A DNA stretch of 6,180 nucleotides from an uncultured Oscillospiraceae bacterium (lineage in GTDB: Bacteria; Bacillota; Clostridia; Oscillospirales; Oscillospiraceae). The stretch is from assembly GCA_900756715.1 (NCBI GenBank), contig CAAELC010000032.1:1-6180 (forward strand), in the 5' to 3' direction. The position numbers and the translations under genes are program-made. The notes under the pieces are model-generated. The model searched no databases. It worked only from the letters and a program-made list of their open reading frames with translations, and was not told the DNA's origin. Of this stretch, positions 1-6,154 are shown in pieces; within the stretch, counting starts at the first letter, position 1; every line of letters begins with the position of its first letter.

Positions 1-1211
1 GGCGGCTGGACGCGCTGCTGACGGGGCGGCTTACCGGTCTGCCGGCTATGCTGTTGCTTCTGGGCCTGGTTTTTTACCTTACGGTCTGGGGCGCCTCAGC
101 CCCCTCTGCATGGCTGGAGCGTGTGCTCTTTTCTTTTCTGGAGCCTCTGCGCCGGGGGCTTGCTGCACTGGGGCTTCCTCTGTGGCTGCGCGGCCTGCTG
201 GCAGACGGCGTGTACCAGACGGTTGCGTGGGTGGTGGCCGTTATGCTGCCGCCCATGGCCATCTTTTTCCCCCTGTTCACCCTGCTGGAGGACATGGGCT
301 ATCTGCCCCGGGTGGCCTTCAATCTGGATGGACTCATGGCCCGCTGCGGGGCGCACGGCAGGCAGAGCCTGACCATGTGCATGAGTCTGGGCTGCAATGC
401 CTGCGGCGTCACCGGCTGCCGTATCATTGATTCGCCCCGGGAACGGCTGACAGCCCAGCTTACTGCCAGCCTCGTGCCATGCAATGGCCGCCTGCCCACG
501 CTGCTGGTGCTGCTGTCCCTGTTTTTCCTGGGGAATAGCAGCGGCCCCGGGCGGTCGCTGCTGGAGGCAGCTCTGTTCCTTTTGGCGGTGCTGTTTTCCG
601 TGGTAATGAGCATGGCGGCCTCCGGTCTTCTGTCCCACACGCTGCTGCGGGGCACGCCGTCCTCCTTTTCACTGGAGCTCCCACCCTATCGTCTGCCCCG
701 GGTGGGACAGGTGCTGGTTCGCTCGCTTCTGGACCGAACGGTGTTTGTCCTGGGTCGGGCTGTGCTGGTGGCGGCTCCTGCGGGGGCGATCTTATGGCTT
801 TGCAGCCATATCCGGGTGGGGACGGTGCCGGTTTTGTCTCTTTTATCCTCCATTTTGGAGCCAATCGGTCAGCTTATGGGTCTGGATGGAATGATTCTCC
901 TTGCGTTTTTACTGGCTTTTCCGGCCAATGAGCTGCTGCTTCCCATCCTTGCCATGGGCTATCAGGCCGCCGAAACCATGACCGCAGTGGAGACGCCGCA
1001 GCTGGGGCTGCTTCTTGTTTCCCATGGCTGGACATGGCGCACGGCGCTGTGCGCCATGGTGCTGTGCCTGTTCCATCTTCCCTGCGGCACCACCTGCCTG
1101 ACACTGCTGCGGGAGACGGGGAGCCGCCGCTGGACGGCGGCCGGCATGCTGCTGCCGCTGGCCATGGGCGCGGCACTGTGCCTGCTGCTGAACCTGCTGC
1201 TTCCCGCCTGA
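1..1211 (+). CDS. feoB: Ferrous iron transporter FeoB, C-terminal membrane domain (5' partial)
   Basis: FeoB imports Fe(II) across the cytoplasmic membrane. The reading frame is already open at position 3, where it encodes RLDALLTGRLTGLPAM, the stretch just before the first membrane helix in this family. The gene therefore enters from the left and the ATG at 48 is an internal Met. About 402 residues are visible. The family is usually 600-800 residues, so the GTPase (G) domain and its linker lie outside the window. Visible hallmarks are the first Gate segment with GCNACGVTGCRIIDSPRERL (390-449), followed by VPCNGRLP (474-497), and near the C-terminus FHLPCGTTCL (1071-1100), then GWTWR-type helices and a final hydrophobic helix. 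The Cys-rich wording GCNACGVTGC and PCNGR is typical of the Firmicutes branch. No frameshift is seen. A strong hairpin starts directly at the stop codon. Identification is secure; regulation and any FeoA partner are out of view. Confidence 0.95.
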   Translation, partial: RLDALLTGRLTGLPAMLLLLGLVFYLTVWGASAPSAWLERVLFSFLEPLRRGLAALGLPLWLRGLLADGVYQTVAWVVAVMLPPMAIFFPLFTLLEDMGYLPRVAFNLDGLMARCGAHGRQSLTMCMSLGCNACGVTGCRIIDSPRERLTAQLTASLVPCNGRLPTLLVLLSLFFLGNSSGPGRSLLEAALFLLAVLFSVVMSMAASGLLSHTLLRGTPSSFSLELPPYRLPRVGQVLVRSLLDRTVFVLGRAVLVAAPAGAILWLCSHIRVGTVPVLSLLSSILEPIGQLMGLDGMILLAFLLAFPANELLLPILAMGYQAAETMTAVETPQLGLLLVSHGWTWRTALCAMVLCLFHLPCGTTCLTLLRETGSRRWTAAGMLLPLAMGAALCLLLNLLLPA

Positions 1212-1212
1212 A

Positions 1213-1254
1213 AAAAACCTGCCGGACGGATTGCGCTCCGCCCGGCAGGTTTTT
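1213..1254. terminator. Bidirectional intrinsic terminator between feoB and the symporter gene
   Basis: A perfect 13-bp stem, AAAAACCTGCCGG (1213-1225) with CCGGCAGGTTTTT (1242-1254), encloses a further CGGA/TCCG pairing (1227-1230 with 1237-1240) across one A/C mismatch and a six-base loop. The run of T after the stem on the + strand and the seven A's at 1211-1217, which read as T's on the - strand, make it a rho-independent terminator in both directions. It lies 1 base after the feoB stop codon and 36 bases beyond the end of the converging symporter gene. Confidence 0.93.
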
Positions 1255-1290
1255 GCTTTCTGTAAATATGTTGTGAAAATGCGGGTGATT

Positions 1291-2718
1291 TTACAGGAAA
1301 AATGCGTGAATCTGCCCATAAAGTATCAGAACCATCAGGATGGGTGTGATATACTTGATGCAGACATTGAAAAATTTGCGGCTTTTAAAGCGGACGCCGC
1401 ACAGAGAGCACTCGTCATCCACCACCTGCACCCCCAGCTCCCAGCCGATGCAGATACTCATAAACAGTGCGCCCAGAGGCATCATCAGTCCCTCGGACAA
1501 CATGTCCAGAAAATCCAGCCAGTTGTCGTTCCAGTTGGCCATGGGCAGGTGCAGCAGCTGATAGGGCGCAATGCCGTTTCCGCCCAGACCGTCCAGACAC
1601 ACCAGAAGGCACAGCAGACCGCAGGCAATACCGGCGATGATGGAGTATACCTTGCGCTTGTCCCCCTTGCCATTCTCTGTGGCCTTGTCCACAAAGTGGG
1701 CTACCACCACCTCCAACAGAGAGATGGAGGAAGACACCGCTGCCAGAATGACCAGCAGATAGAAAATAATGCCGAAGATATACCCTACGACGCCCATGGT
1801 GTTGAACACATTCTGCATGGTGATAAACAGCAGCTTGGGGCCGCCGATGTCGCCGGTGGGGTCCAGCGCAAAACGGGCGGGCATAACGGCCAGCCCCGCC
1901 ATCAGGGCGATGAGTGTGTCGCAGACCAGAATAATCAGGGCGTTTTTCTCGATGTTTTCCTTCTTGTCCAGATAGGAGCCGTAAGTAATCATAATGCCCA
2001 TGCCGAGAGAAAGAGAAAAGAACATCTGCCCTCCGGCGGAGGACAGAACCTCCAGAAAGTTGGGAGCCTTTTCAATAACGCCATTGGCTACAGCCCAGCC
2101 GGGGACAAACATATACTTCAGTCCATCTACAGCGCCGGGCAGCGTACAGGAGCGGATGATAACGATGAGAAGCATGAAAAAGAGGCAGGGCATGCCCACA
2201 GAGCAGAATTTTTCAATGCCGCCGCTGACTCCGCCTGCCACAATAAGCAGGGTAATGATCACAAAAATCAGCCCATATGCCACCGACTCACCCTGATTGG
2301 AGAGCATGTTGCCGAATACCTCGGCGCTGGCAAGACCGTTGTTGCCGAAGGATGCGCTGAAAAGGTTGCCCACATTGAGCACCATGTACTTCAGACAGTA
2401 ACCGCCCAGTGTGCAGTAAAAGCCCAGAATCAGGAACGGGGACAGAATGGCCAGCCAACCAAGCCACTTGAAGCGTTTGGTGAGGCTGCGGTAGGCGTCC
2501 ACCGCGCCGCGACCGGTTTTGCGGCCAAGAGCCAGCTCGCCCACCATAATAATATAGCCGCACAGGGCGGCCAGAATCAGATAAATAATCAGAAACAGGA
2601 ATCCGCCGTTGGCTCCCATTTTATTGGGAAAGCCCCAGATGTTGCCAAGTCCTACCGCAGAGCCCACAGCGGCCATGAGAAAGCCAAAGTGGGATCCGAA
2701 GCCTTTTCTTTCATCCAT
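1291..2718 (-). CDS. Sodium-dependent symporter, SNF/NSS (LeuT-like) family
   Basis: This is an integral membrane protein of 475 residues that, by family, couples inward Na+ flow to uptake of a small organic substrate, usually an amino acid. The family signature GSAVGLGNIWGFP is at residues 19-31 (TM1), followed by NGGFLFLIIY (38-47) and ELALGR (61-66). The unwound TM6 segment MFFSLSLGMGIMITYGSY is at 232-249. TM8 carries LAAVSSSIS (325-333), which keeps the small and hydroxyl residues (A326, S329, S330) of the LeuT Na2 site. LDFLDMLSEG (401-410) precedes TM10. Length fits the bacterial family (about 440-500). I chose the ATG at 2716-2718 because AAGGAGG (2730-2736) precedes it by 11 bases and the conserved N-terminus begins right there; the frame stays open upstream to 2937 but that part is non-conserved and crosses the promoter. 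One oddity is Gly29 where LeuT and animal members have the gating Arg. The substrate cannot be told from sequence; tyrosine and tryptophan transporters (Tyt1, MhsT) are family precedents. It converges on feoB and diverges from the zinc operon. Confidence 0.93.
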   Translation of the reverse strand: MDERKGFGSHFGFLMAAVGSAVGLGNIWGFPNKMGANGGFLFLIIYLILAALCGYIIMVGELALGRKTGRGAVDAYRSLTKRFKWLGWLAILSPFLILGFYCTLGGYCLKYMVLNVGNLFSASFGNNGLASAEVFGNMLSNQGESVAYGLIFVIITLLIVAGGVSGGIEKFCSVGMPCLFFMLLIVIIRSCTLPGAVDGLKYMFVPGWAVANGVIEKAPNFLEVLSSAGGQMFFSLSLGMGIMITYGSYLDKKENIEKNALIILVCDTLIALMAGLAVMPARFALDPTGDIGGPKLLFITMQNVFNTMGVVGYIFGIIFYLLVILAAVSSSISLLEVVVAHFVDKATENGKGDKRKVYSIIAGIACGLLCLLVCLDGLGGNGIAPYQLLHLPMANWNDNWLDFLDMLSEGLMMPLGALFMSICIGWELGVQVVDDECSLCGVRFKSRKFFNVCIKYITPILMVLILYGQIHAFFL

Positions 2719-2729
2719 AGGTGTCGTTT

Positions 2730-2736
2730 CCTCCTT
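2730..2736 (-). promoter_or_regulatory. Ribosome binding site of the symporter gene
   Basis: On the - strand this reads AAGGAGG, 11 bases upstream of the ATG at 2718. It fixes the start codon there, since the frame itself stays open to 2937. Confidence 0.85.
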
Positions 2737-2783
2737 CGTGTCACCCTGCCTGGGCAGAGGCGCACACTTAAAATTTGGTGTAT

Positions 2784-2808
2784 AGGGAAGTATCGCTGAT
2801 ACTTGCCT
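2784..2808. promoter_or_regulatory. Palindrome at the start of the symporter transcript (candidate operator)
   Basis: The core is a perfect 7-bp inverted repeat with a 3-base centre: AAGTATC (2788-2794), GCT, GATACTT (2798-2804). After one mismatched pair (2787/2805), three further pairs (AGG 2784-2786 with CCT 2806-2808) extend it to 25 bases. It starts about 4 bases downstream of the proposed -10 box, so it would cover the transcription start. That position suits a repressor operator; a short hairpin at the 5' end of the mRNA is the alternative. I do not recognise the regulator. Confidence 0.55.
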
Positions 2809-2811
2809 CTC

Positions 2812-2840
2812 AGTATACAGGACATGCGCGTGAGGAACAA
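2812..2840 (-). promoter_or_regulatory. Predicted sigma-A-type promoter of the symporter gene
   Basis: On the - strand, TATACT (2812-2817, five of six to the -10 consensus) lies 17 bases downstream of TTGTTC (2835-2840, a weak -35 with the TTG kept). The transcript would start near 2805, giving a leader of roughly 85 bases before the start codon. The -10 is convincing; the -35 is poor, which fits a regulated or activated promoter. Confidence 0.5.
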
Positions 2841-3137
2841 TTGACAATATGGATGAAATTGGCATGACAAATTTTGCATTTTTAGAGCGATTTGTATATT
2901 TAAAAGAAAAATTCTTATGAAGAAATAAACTTAGCATAAATTTCTGGAGAATACCACAAAATGCGATAAATGGACTGAAACAAGAAAACTGCGTCGTAAT
3001 TTACATGGGAAATTAGTTTCTTAAAAAGAAAATTAAGACAGAGAAAATAGGGAAATTAAAAGAAAAATAGTTCGCTTATCTGGAAAGAAAAAGGGAGAAA
3101 AGAAGACACTTCGCTTTCGGAGGGAAAAGGAACCCTC
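2841..3137. other. AT- and purine-rich spacer without a gene
   Basis: This stretch lies between the two divergent promoters. It is far richer in A+T than the genes around it, and from about 3015 to 3135 the + strand is mostly purine with many A-tracts. Stop codons are frequent, and I find no coding frame with a ribosome site, no tRNA-like fold and no convincing terminator. A 9-bp direct repeat GGGAAATTA occurs at 3007-3015 and 3050-3058. A weak inverted repeat GAGGG/CCCTC (3120-3124 with 3133-3137) abuts the -35 box of the zinc operon. The A-tracts could act as an upstream promoter element or bend the DNA, but this is inference. Confidence 0.6.
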
Positions 3138-3165
3138 TTGACAAATTGGGAAAAAGAAGTATAAT
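3138..3165 (+). promoter_or_regulatory. Consensus promoter of the zur-znu operon
   Basis: TTGACA (3138-3143) and TATAAT (3160-3165) are both perfect consensus hexamers with a 16-base spacer. Transcription should start near 3172, inside the Fur-family operator. A promoter this strong, with an operator over its start, fits an operon that is off under repression and strongly on when the repressor leaves. Confidence 0.9.
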
Positions 3166-3193
3166 TTGAAAATGATTTTCATTTTCGGATTAT
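3161..3193. promoter_or_regulatory. Fur-family operator (probable Zur box)
   Basis: TGAAAATGATTTTCA (3167-3181) is a perfect 7-1-7 inverted repeat, the form bound by a Fur-family dimer. A second, weaker 7-1-7 unit offset by six bases (3173-3187) overlaps it. Together they give the 19-bp GAAAATGATTTTCATTTTC (3168-3186), which agrees with the classic GATAATGATAATCATTATC Fur box at 15 of 19 positions. Outer ATAAT (3161-3165) and ATTAT (3189-3193) extend the dyad to 33 bases. It overlaps the -10 box and the predicted transcription start, so a bound repressor would block polymerase. The first gene downstream encodes a Fur-family protein, so autoregulation is likely. Confidence 0.88.
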
Positions 3194-3206
3194 GGGAGGA
3201 AGGGAC

Positions 3207-3611
3207 ATGTCTTCCAGATATATTACCAAACAGCAGCGGGCGGTGCTTGCCTGTATTGAACGGTGTCAGGGAGGCCGAACCACGGCCATGGCACTGACCG
3301 AGGAGCTGCACCGGCAGGGAGAGACTGTTGGGCTGAGCACCGTATACCGGCAGCTGGAGAATCTGAGCCAACAGGGACTGGTGCATAAAATCATGACCGA
3401 CAGCGGCGCCTGCTATCAATACTGCGATGGGCGCAGTCACAAGGACTGCTTTTTGCTGCAATGCGAGAAATGCGGTGCCATTTATCACATGGATTGCTCC
3501 CATTTGGGAGAGCTGTACGAGCATCTGCAGGCAGGCCACGGATTTGAGATCAATCCGCGGCGGACCGTGTTTTACGGGCTGTGCCGTGCGTGCCGGGAGG
3601 AGAAGCAATGA
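3207..3611 (+). CDS. zur: Fur-family metal-responsive repressor, probably the zinc regulator Zur
   Basis: This is a 134-residue cytoplasmic DNA-binding protein, near the usual Fur-family length. The N-terminal winged helix includes the recognition helix VGLSTVYRQLENLSQQGLV (41-59). The C-terminal half has two CxxC pairs, C86-x-x-C89 and C126-x-x-C129, the structural zinc site. Candidate sensing ligands are C73, H78, D80, C81, H94, C97 and H111. The HHHH-rich run typical of iron Fur is replaced by SHKDC. I call it Zur mainly because it leads a zinc ABC operon; the sequence alone does not exclude iron or manganese sensing. The start is the ATG at 3207, with GGGAGGA (3194-3200) six bases before it. 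An in-frame ATG at 3192 lies next to this ribosome site and has none of its own. The stop overlaps the next start as ATGA. It probably represses its own operon through the dyad at 3161-3193. Confidence 0.85.
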   Translation: MSSRYITKQQRAVLACIERCQGGRTTAMALTEELHRQGETVGLSTVYRQLENLSQQGLVHKIMTDSGACYQYCDGRSHKDCFLLQCEKCGAIYHMDCSHLGELYEHLQAGHGFEINPRRTVFYGLCRACREEKQ

Positions 3612-4627
3612 GAAAAAGGATAGCGGCGCTGGTGCTGGCGCTGATACTGCTGCTGGGACTGACCGGCTGCGGCACGGAAAGCGGCAAGGCGGCGGACAGC
3701 GGAAAGCTGCAGGTGGTGTGCTCCCTGTTCCCGTACTATGATTTTGTGCGGGAGATTGGCGGGCAGTGGGTGGAGCCTGTCCTGCTGGTGACAGCCGGGA
3801 AGGAGGCGCACAGCTTTGAGCCGACTCCGCTGGATGTGGTGCGCCTGAGCAAAGCGGACGTGTTTGTATACAACGGCGGCGAGGGAGAGCAATGGGTGGA
3901 TCAGCTGCTGTCTGCCGCCGGGGAGCACATCGGCACGGTGGTGCGGATGATGGACTATGCCGACACCGTGCAGGAAGAATACGCCGAGGGAATGCAAACC
4001 GGGAAGGGGCACGACCACGACGCCCATGACCATGATGCCCATGATCATGATGCCCATGACCACAAAGGGGCGGGGGAAGAACATGACAGCGATGAAATTG
4101 AGTACGATGAGCACATCTGGACATCGCCTGTGGAGGCCATGAAGCTGTGCCGGGCCATTGCGGAGGCGCTGTGCGCCCAGGACCCGGAGCACGCGGAACA
4201 GTACCGGCAGAATCTGGAGGACTATCTTGCCCGGCTGTGCCAGCTGGACGGGGCATTCCGGCAGGTAGTGGCGGAACGAAAGCGGGATATCCTGATTTTC
4301 GGCGACCGGTTTCCGCTGCTGTATTTCTGCCGGGAATACGGGCTTTCGTACCGGGCGGCCTTCCATGGCTGCTCCGGGGATACGGAGCCGTCGCTGTATA
4401 CGCTGAAATACCTGATTGACCGGGTGGGGGAGGAGCAGATTCCCGTGGTGTACACGCTGGAGCTGAGCAGCCAGAAGGTGGCCCGGGCAATTGCCGAGAC
4501 AACAGGGGCCGAAGTGGTGACCTTTTACTCCCTGCAAACGGTGTCACGAACGGATTTTGAAAACGGAGAGGGCTATCTAAGCCTGATGCAGCGCAATGTG
4601 CAGGCGCTGCGGGAAGGAATTTGCTGA
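3608..4627 (+). CDS. znuA: Zinc-binding lipoprotein of an ABC transporter (ZnuA/AdcA type)
   Basis: This is the 339-residue substrate-binding component that captures Zn(II) outside the membrane and delivers it to the permease. Residues 1-21 form a lipoprotein signal: basic MRKR, a hydrophobic core, then lipobox LTGC with C21 as the lipidated residue. The mature protein fits the cluster A-I (TroA/ZnuA) fold, with the typical start VVCSLFPYYDFVREIGG (36-52). Likely metal ligands are H68 (in EAHSFEPTP) and H169 (in DEHIWTSP). The region that normally supplies the third His reads FGDRFPLLYFCREYGL (231-246), without a His. A His/Asp-rich loop of HDHDA repeats (135-152), typical of zinc-specific members, follows the first metal-site segment. 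TEPS (259-262) and the C-terminal YLSLMQRNVQAL (323-334) are also family-like. The start ATG at 3608 overlaps the zur stop (ATGA) and has GGGAGG (3595-3600) seven bases upstream. Zinc is favoured over manganese because of the His loop and the neighbours. Confidence 0.9.
   Translation: MRKRIAALVLALILLLGLTGCGTESGKAADSGKLQVVCSLFPYYDFVREIGGQWVEPVLLVTAGKEAHSFEPTPLDVVRLSKADVFVYNGGEGEQWVDQLLSAAGEHIGTVVRMMDYADTVQEEYAEGMQTGKGHDHDAHDHDAHDHDAHDHKGAGEEHDSDEIEYDEHIWTSPVEAMKLCRAIAEALCAQDPEHAEQYRQNLEDYLARLCQLDGAFRQVVAERKRDILIFGDRFPLLYFCREYGLSYRAAFHGCSGDTEPSLYTLKYLIDRVGEEQIPVVYTLELSSQKVARAIAETTGAEVVTFYSLQTVSRTDFENGEGYLSLMQRNVQALREGIC
4010..4063 (+). repeat. 15-bp tandem repeat encoding the HDHDA metal-binding loop
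   Basis: A 15-base unit encoding His-Asp-His-Asp-Ala is repeated about 3.6 times in frame within the zinc-binding lipoprotein (residues 135-152). The copies differ mainly at third codon positions (CAC/CAT, GAC/GAT), so the protein repeat is exact while the DNA has drifted. Because the unit is a multiple of three, copy number can change without breaking the gene. Such loops in ZnuA proteins are thought to help gather zinc. Confidence 0.9.
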
Positions 4628-4628
4628 T

Positions 4629-5342
4629 ATGGATGAAAATGTATTGCTGGCCTGCCGGGATGTATCGCTGGGCTATGAGGGACGGGCCATCTGGCAGGGA
4701 CTGAATTTTCAGGTGCGGCGCGGGGACTATCTGTGCATTGTGGGCGAAAACGGGTCGGGAAAGTCCACGCTGCTGCGAAGCCTTTTGGGACTGCTGAGGC
4801 CGATGAGCGGAGAAATCTGGCGGGCGGACAGCCTGAGGCGGGGGGCAATCGGTTATTTGCCCCAGCAGACCCGGGCGCAGAAGGATTTCCCGGCCACGGT
4901 GACGGAGGTGGTGCGCTCCGGCTTCCTGAGTGCGGGGGGAGGACGCTTCTTCTATACACCGGCACAGAAATCCCGGGCTTTGATGAACATGGGAAAGCTG
5001 GGTATTCTGGAACTGAAGGATCGGTGCTACCGGGAGCTGTCCGGCGGCCAGCAGCAGCGGGTGCTGCTGGCGCGCGCCCTGTGCGCTGCCGGAGAACTGC
5101 TGATTCTGGACGAGCCGGTGACAGGGCTGGACCCAGCGGCGGCGCAGGACATGTACCACACCCTGTCCTATCTGAACCACAGCGAAGGAATTGCCATTAT
5201 CATGGTGACCCACGACATGGAGAACGCACTGCGCAGCGCAGGAACCATCCTGCACGCCGGGCATGGAAGTTATTTTTATGGGCCGGTGGAGGAGTATCTG
5301 GCCTCGCCCTGGGGCAAACGGTTTGGAGGTGAGCGGCCATGA
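4629..5342 (+). CDS. znuC: Zinc ABC transporter ATP-binding protein (ZnuC type)
   Basis: This is the cytoplasmic ATPase that powers the zinc importer; 237 residues is normal for the family. All nucleotide-binding motifs are intact: Walker A GENGSGKST (39-47), Q-loop in YLPQQ (76-80), signature LSGGQQQR (137-144), Walker B LLILDEP (157-163), D-loop GLD (166-168) and switch His195 in VTHDM. The segment with FPATVTEVVRSGF (87-99) resembles other ZnuC/MntB-type ATPases. I chose the ATG at 4629, one base after the znuA stop, with GAAGGA (4613-4618) 10 bases upstream; an in-frame ATG at 4596 would sit inside znuA without a ribosome site. Its stop overlaps the permease start as ATGA. It should act as a dimer with two permease copies. 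Confidence 0.92.
   Translation: MDENVLLACRDVSLGYEGRAIWQGLNFQVRRGDYLCIVGENGSGKSTLLRSLLGLLRPMSGEIWRADSLRRGAIGYLPQQTRAQKDFPATVTEVVRSGFLSAGGGRFFYTPAQKSRALMNMGKLGILELKDRCYRELSGGQQQRVLLARALCAAGELLILDEPVTGLDPAAAQDMYHTLSYLNHSEGIAIIMVTHDMENALRSAGTILHAGHGSYFYGPVEEYLASPWGKRFGGERP
5325..5332 (+). promoter_or_regulatory. Strong ribosome binding site of the permease gene
   Basis: GGAGGTGA is an eight-base match to the anti-Shine-Dalgarno end of 16S rRNA, six bases before the ATG at 5339. It lies inside the last codons of the ATPase gene and sets the permease start at the ATGA overlap. Confidence 0.85.
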
Positions 5343-6154
5343 GGCTTCTGCTGGAAATGTTTACTTATCCGTTTATCGTGCGGGCCTTTGTGGTGGGAAT
5401 ACTGGTGTCCCTGTGCGCGGCGCTGCTGGGGGTATCGTTGGTGCTGAAGCGGTACTCCATGATCGGAGACGGGCTGAGCCATGTGTCCTTCGGGGCGATT
5501 TCCGTGGCGGTGGCCTGCGGATGGGCGCCGCTGCCGGTGTCGATTCCGGTGGTGATTCTGGCGGCACTGGGCCTTTTGCGCATGACGGAGAAAAGCCGCA
5601 TCGGAGCCGATGCAGCCATTGCCGTGACCAGTGCGTCGGCGCTGGCGGTGGGCATTGTGGTGACCAGTCTGACCACGGGCATGACCACGGATGTGGACAG
5701 CTTTATGTTCGGCTCTATCCTGGCCATGGATCGGGCGGATGTGGTGCTGAGCGTGGTGCTGAGCATTGCAGTGCTGACACTGTTCGTGTTGTTTTATCAC
5801 AAGCTGTTCGCCATCACCTTTGACGAGAATTTTGCGCAGGCCACCGGGGTGCGGGTGGGACTTTACAACACGCTCCTGTCGGTGCTGACGGCGCTGACCA
5901 TTGTACTGGGAATGCGCCTGATGGGCGCCATGCTGATCTCCAGCCTTATCATTTTCCCGGCACTGACAGCCATGCGGCTGAAAAAAAGCTTTTTTGGCGT
6001 GGTAGTGCTGGCCGGTACGCTGAGCGTGGTGTGCTTCTGCGGGGGGCTGATCGCCTCGTATCTGCTGAGCACACCCGTGGGTGCATCTGTGGTGCTGGTG
6101 AATCTGGCGGCCTTTGGACTGGGATGCCTGCTGAGCAGTATCCGGGGAAGGTGA
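5339..6154 (+). CDS. znuB: Zinc ABC transporter permease, ABC-3 family (ZnuB type)
   Basis: This is a 271-residue polytopic membrane protein that forms the channel of the zinc importer. Most of its length is hydrophobic helices, consistent with the 7-9 segments expected for the ABC-3 family. The family motif that normally reads GDALSHA appears as GDGLSHVSFGAI (43-54). SFMFGSIL (121-128) and FDENFAQATGV (161-171) follow; the latter matches the conserved FDxxxAxxxGV loop that contacts the ATPase. MRLMGAMLISSLIIFPALTA (192-211) is also typical. Start and stop are clear: the ATG overlaps the ATPase stop as ATGA and follows a strong ribosome site. It is the last operon gene in view. Only 26 bases remain after the stop, with no terminator visible, so further operon genes cannot be excluded. 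Confidence 0.92.
   Translation: MRLLLEMFTYPFIVRAFVVGILVSLCAALLGVSLVLKRYSMIGDGLSHVSFGAISVAVACGWAPLPVSIPVVILAALGLLRMTEKSRIGADAAIAVTSASALAVGIVVTSLTTGMTTDVDSFMFGSILAMDRADVVLSVVLSIAVLTLFVLFYHKLFAITFDENFAQATGVRVGLYNTLLSVLTALTIVLGMRLMGAMLISSLIIFPALTAMRLKKSFFGVVVLAGTLSVVCFCGGLIASYLLSTPVGASVVLVNLAAFGLGCLLSSIRGR

Noticed and set aside
48..50. ATG at 48 as the start of a short membrane protein
   Set aside because: The same frame is open back to position 3 with FeoB-like sequence and no ribosome site precedes the ATG, so it is an internal Met of FeoB.
1231..2799. A 522-codon open frame on the + strand opposite the symporter gene
   Set aside because: It is rich in His and Gln with no domain, starts inside the bidirectional terminator, and is fully antisense to a clear SNF-family gene.
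2719..2937. N-terminal extension of the symporter to an upstream ATG at 2937
   Set aside because: The extra 73 residues have no family similarity and cross the predicted promoter and palindrome, whereas a good ribosome site and the conserved N-terminus support the ATG at 2718.
3017..3031. TTTCTT/AAGAAA hairpin in the AT-rich gap as a terminator or small RNA end
   Set aside because: It is a 6-bp stem dominated by A-T pairs in low-complexity sequence, too weak to support.
3120..3137. GAGGG/CCCTC inverted repeat just before the -35 box as a terminator or operator
   Set aside because: The stem is only 5 bp with an 8-base loop and no T-run follows; in purine-rich DNA this could be chance.
3033..5264. 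A 743-codon open frame on the - strand opposite zur, znuA and znuC
   Set aside because: It runs antisense to three well-supported genes, has low-complexity Pro/Arg/Ser/His-rich composition with no recognisable domain, and arises from the codon bias of GC-rich genes. Its end crosses the operon promoter and operator.
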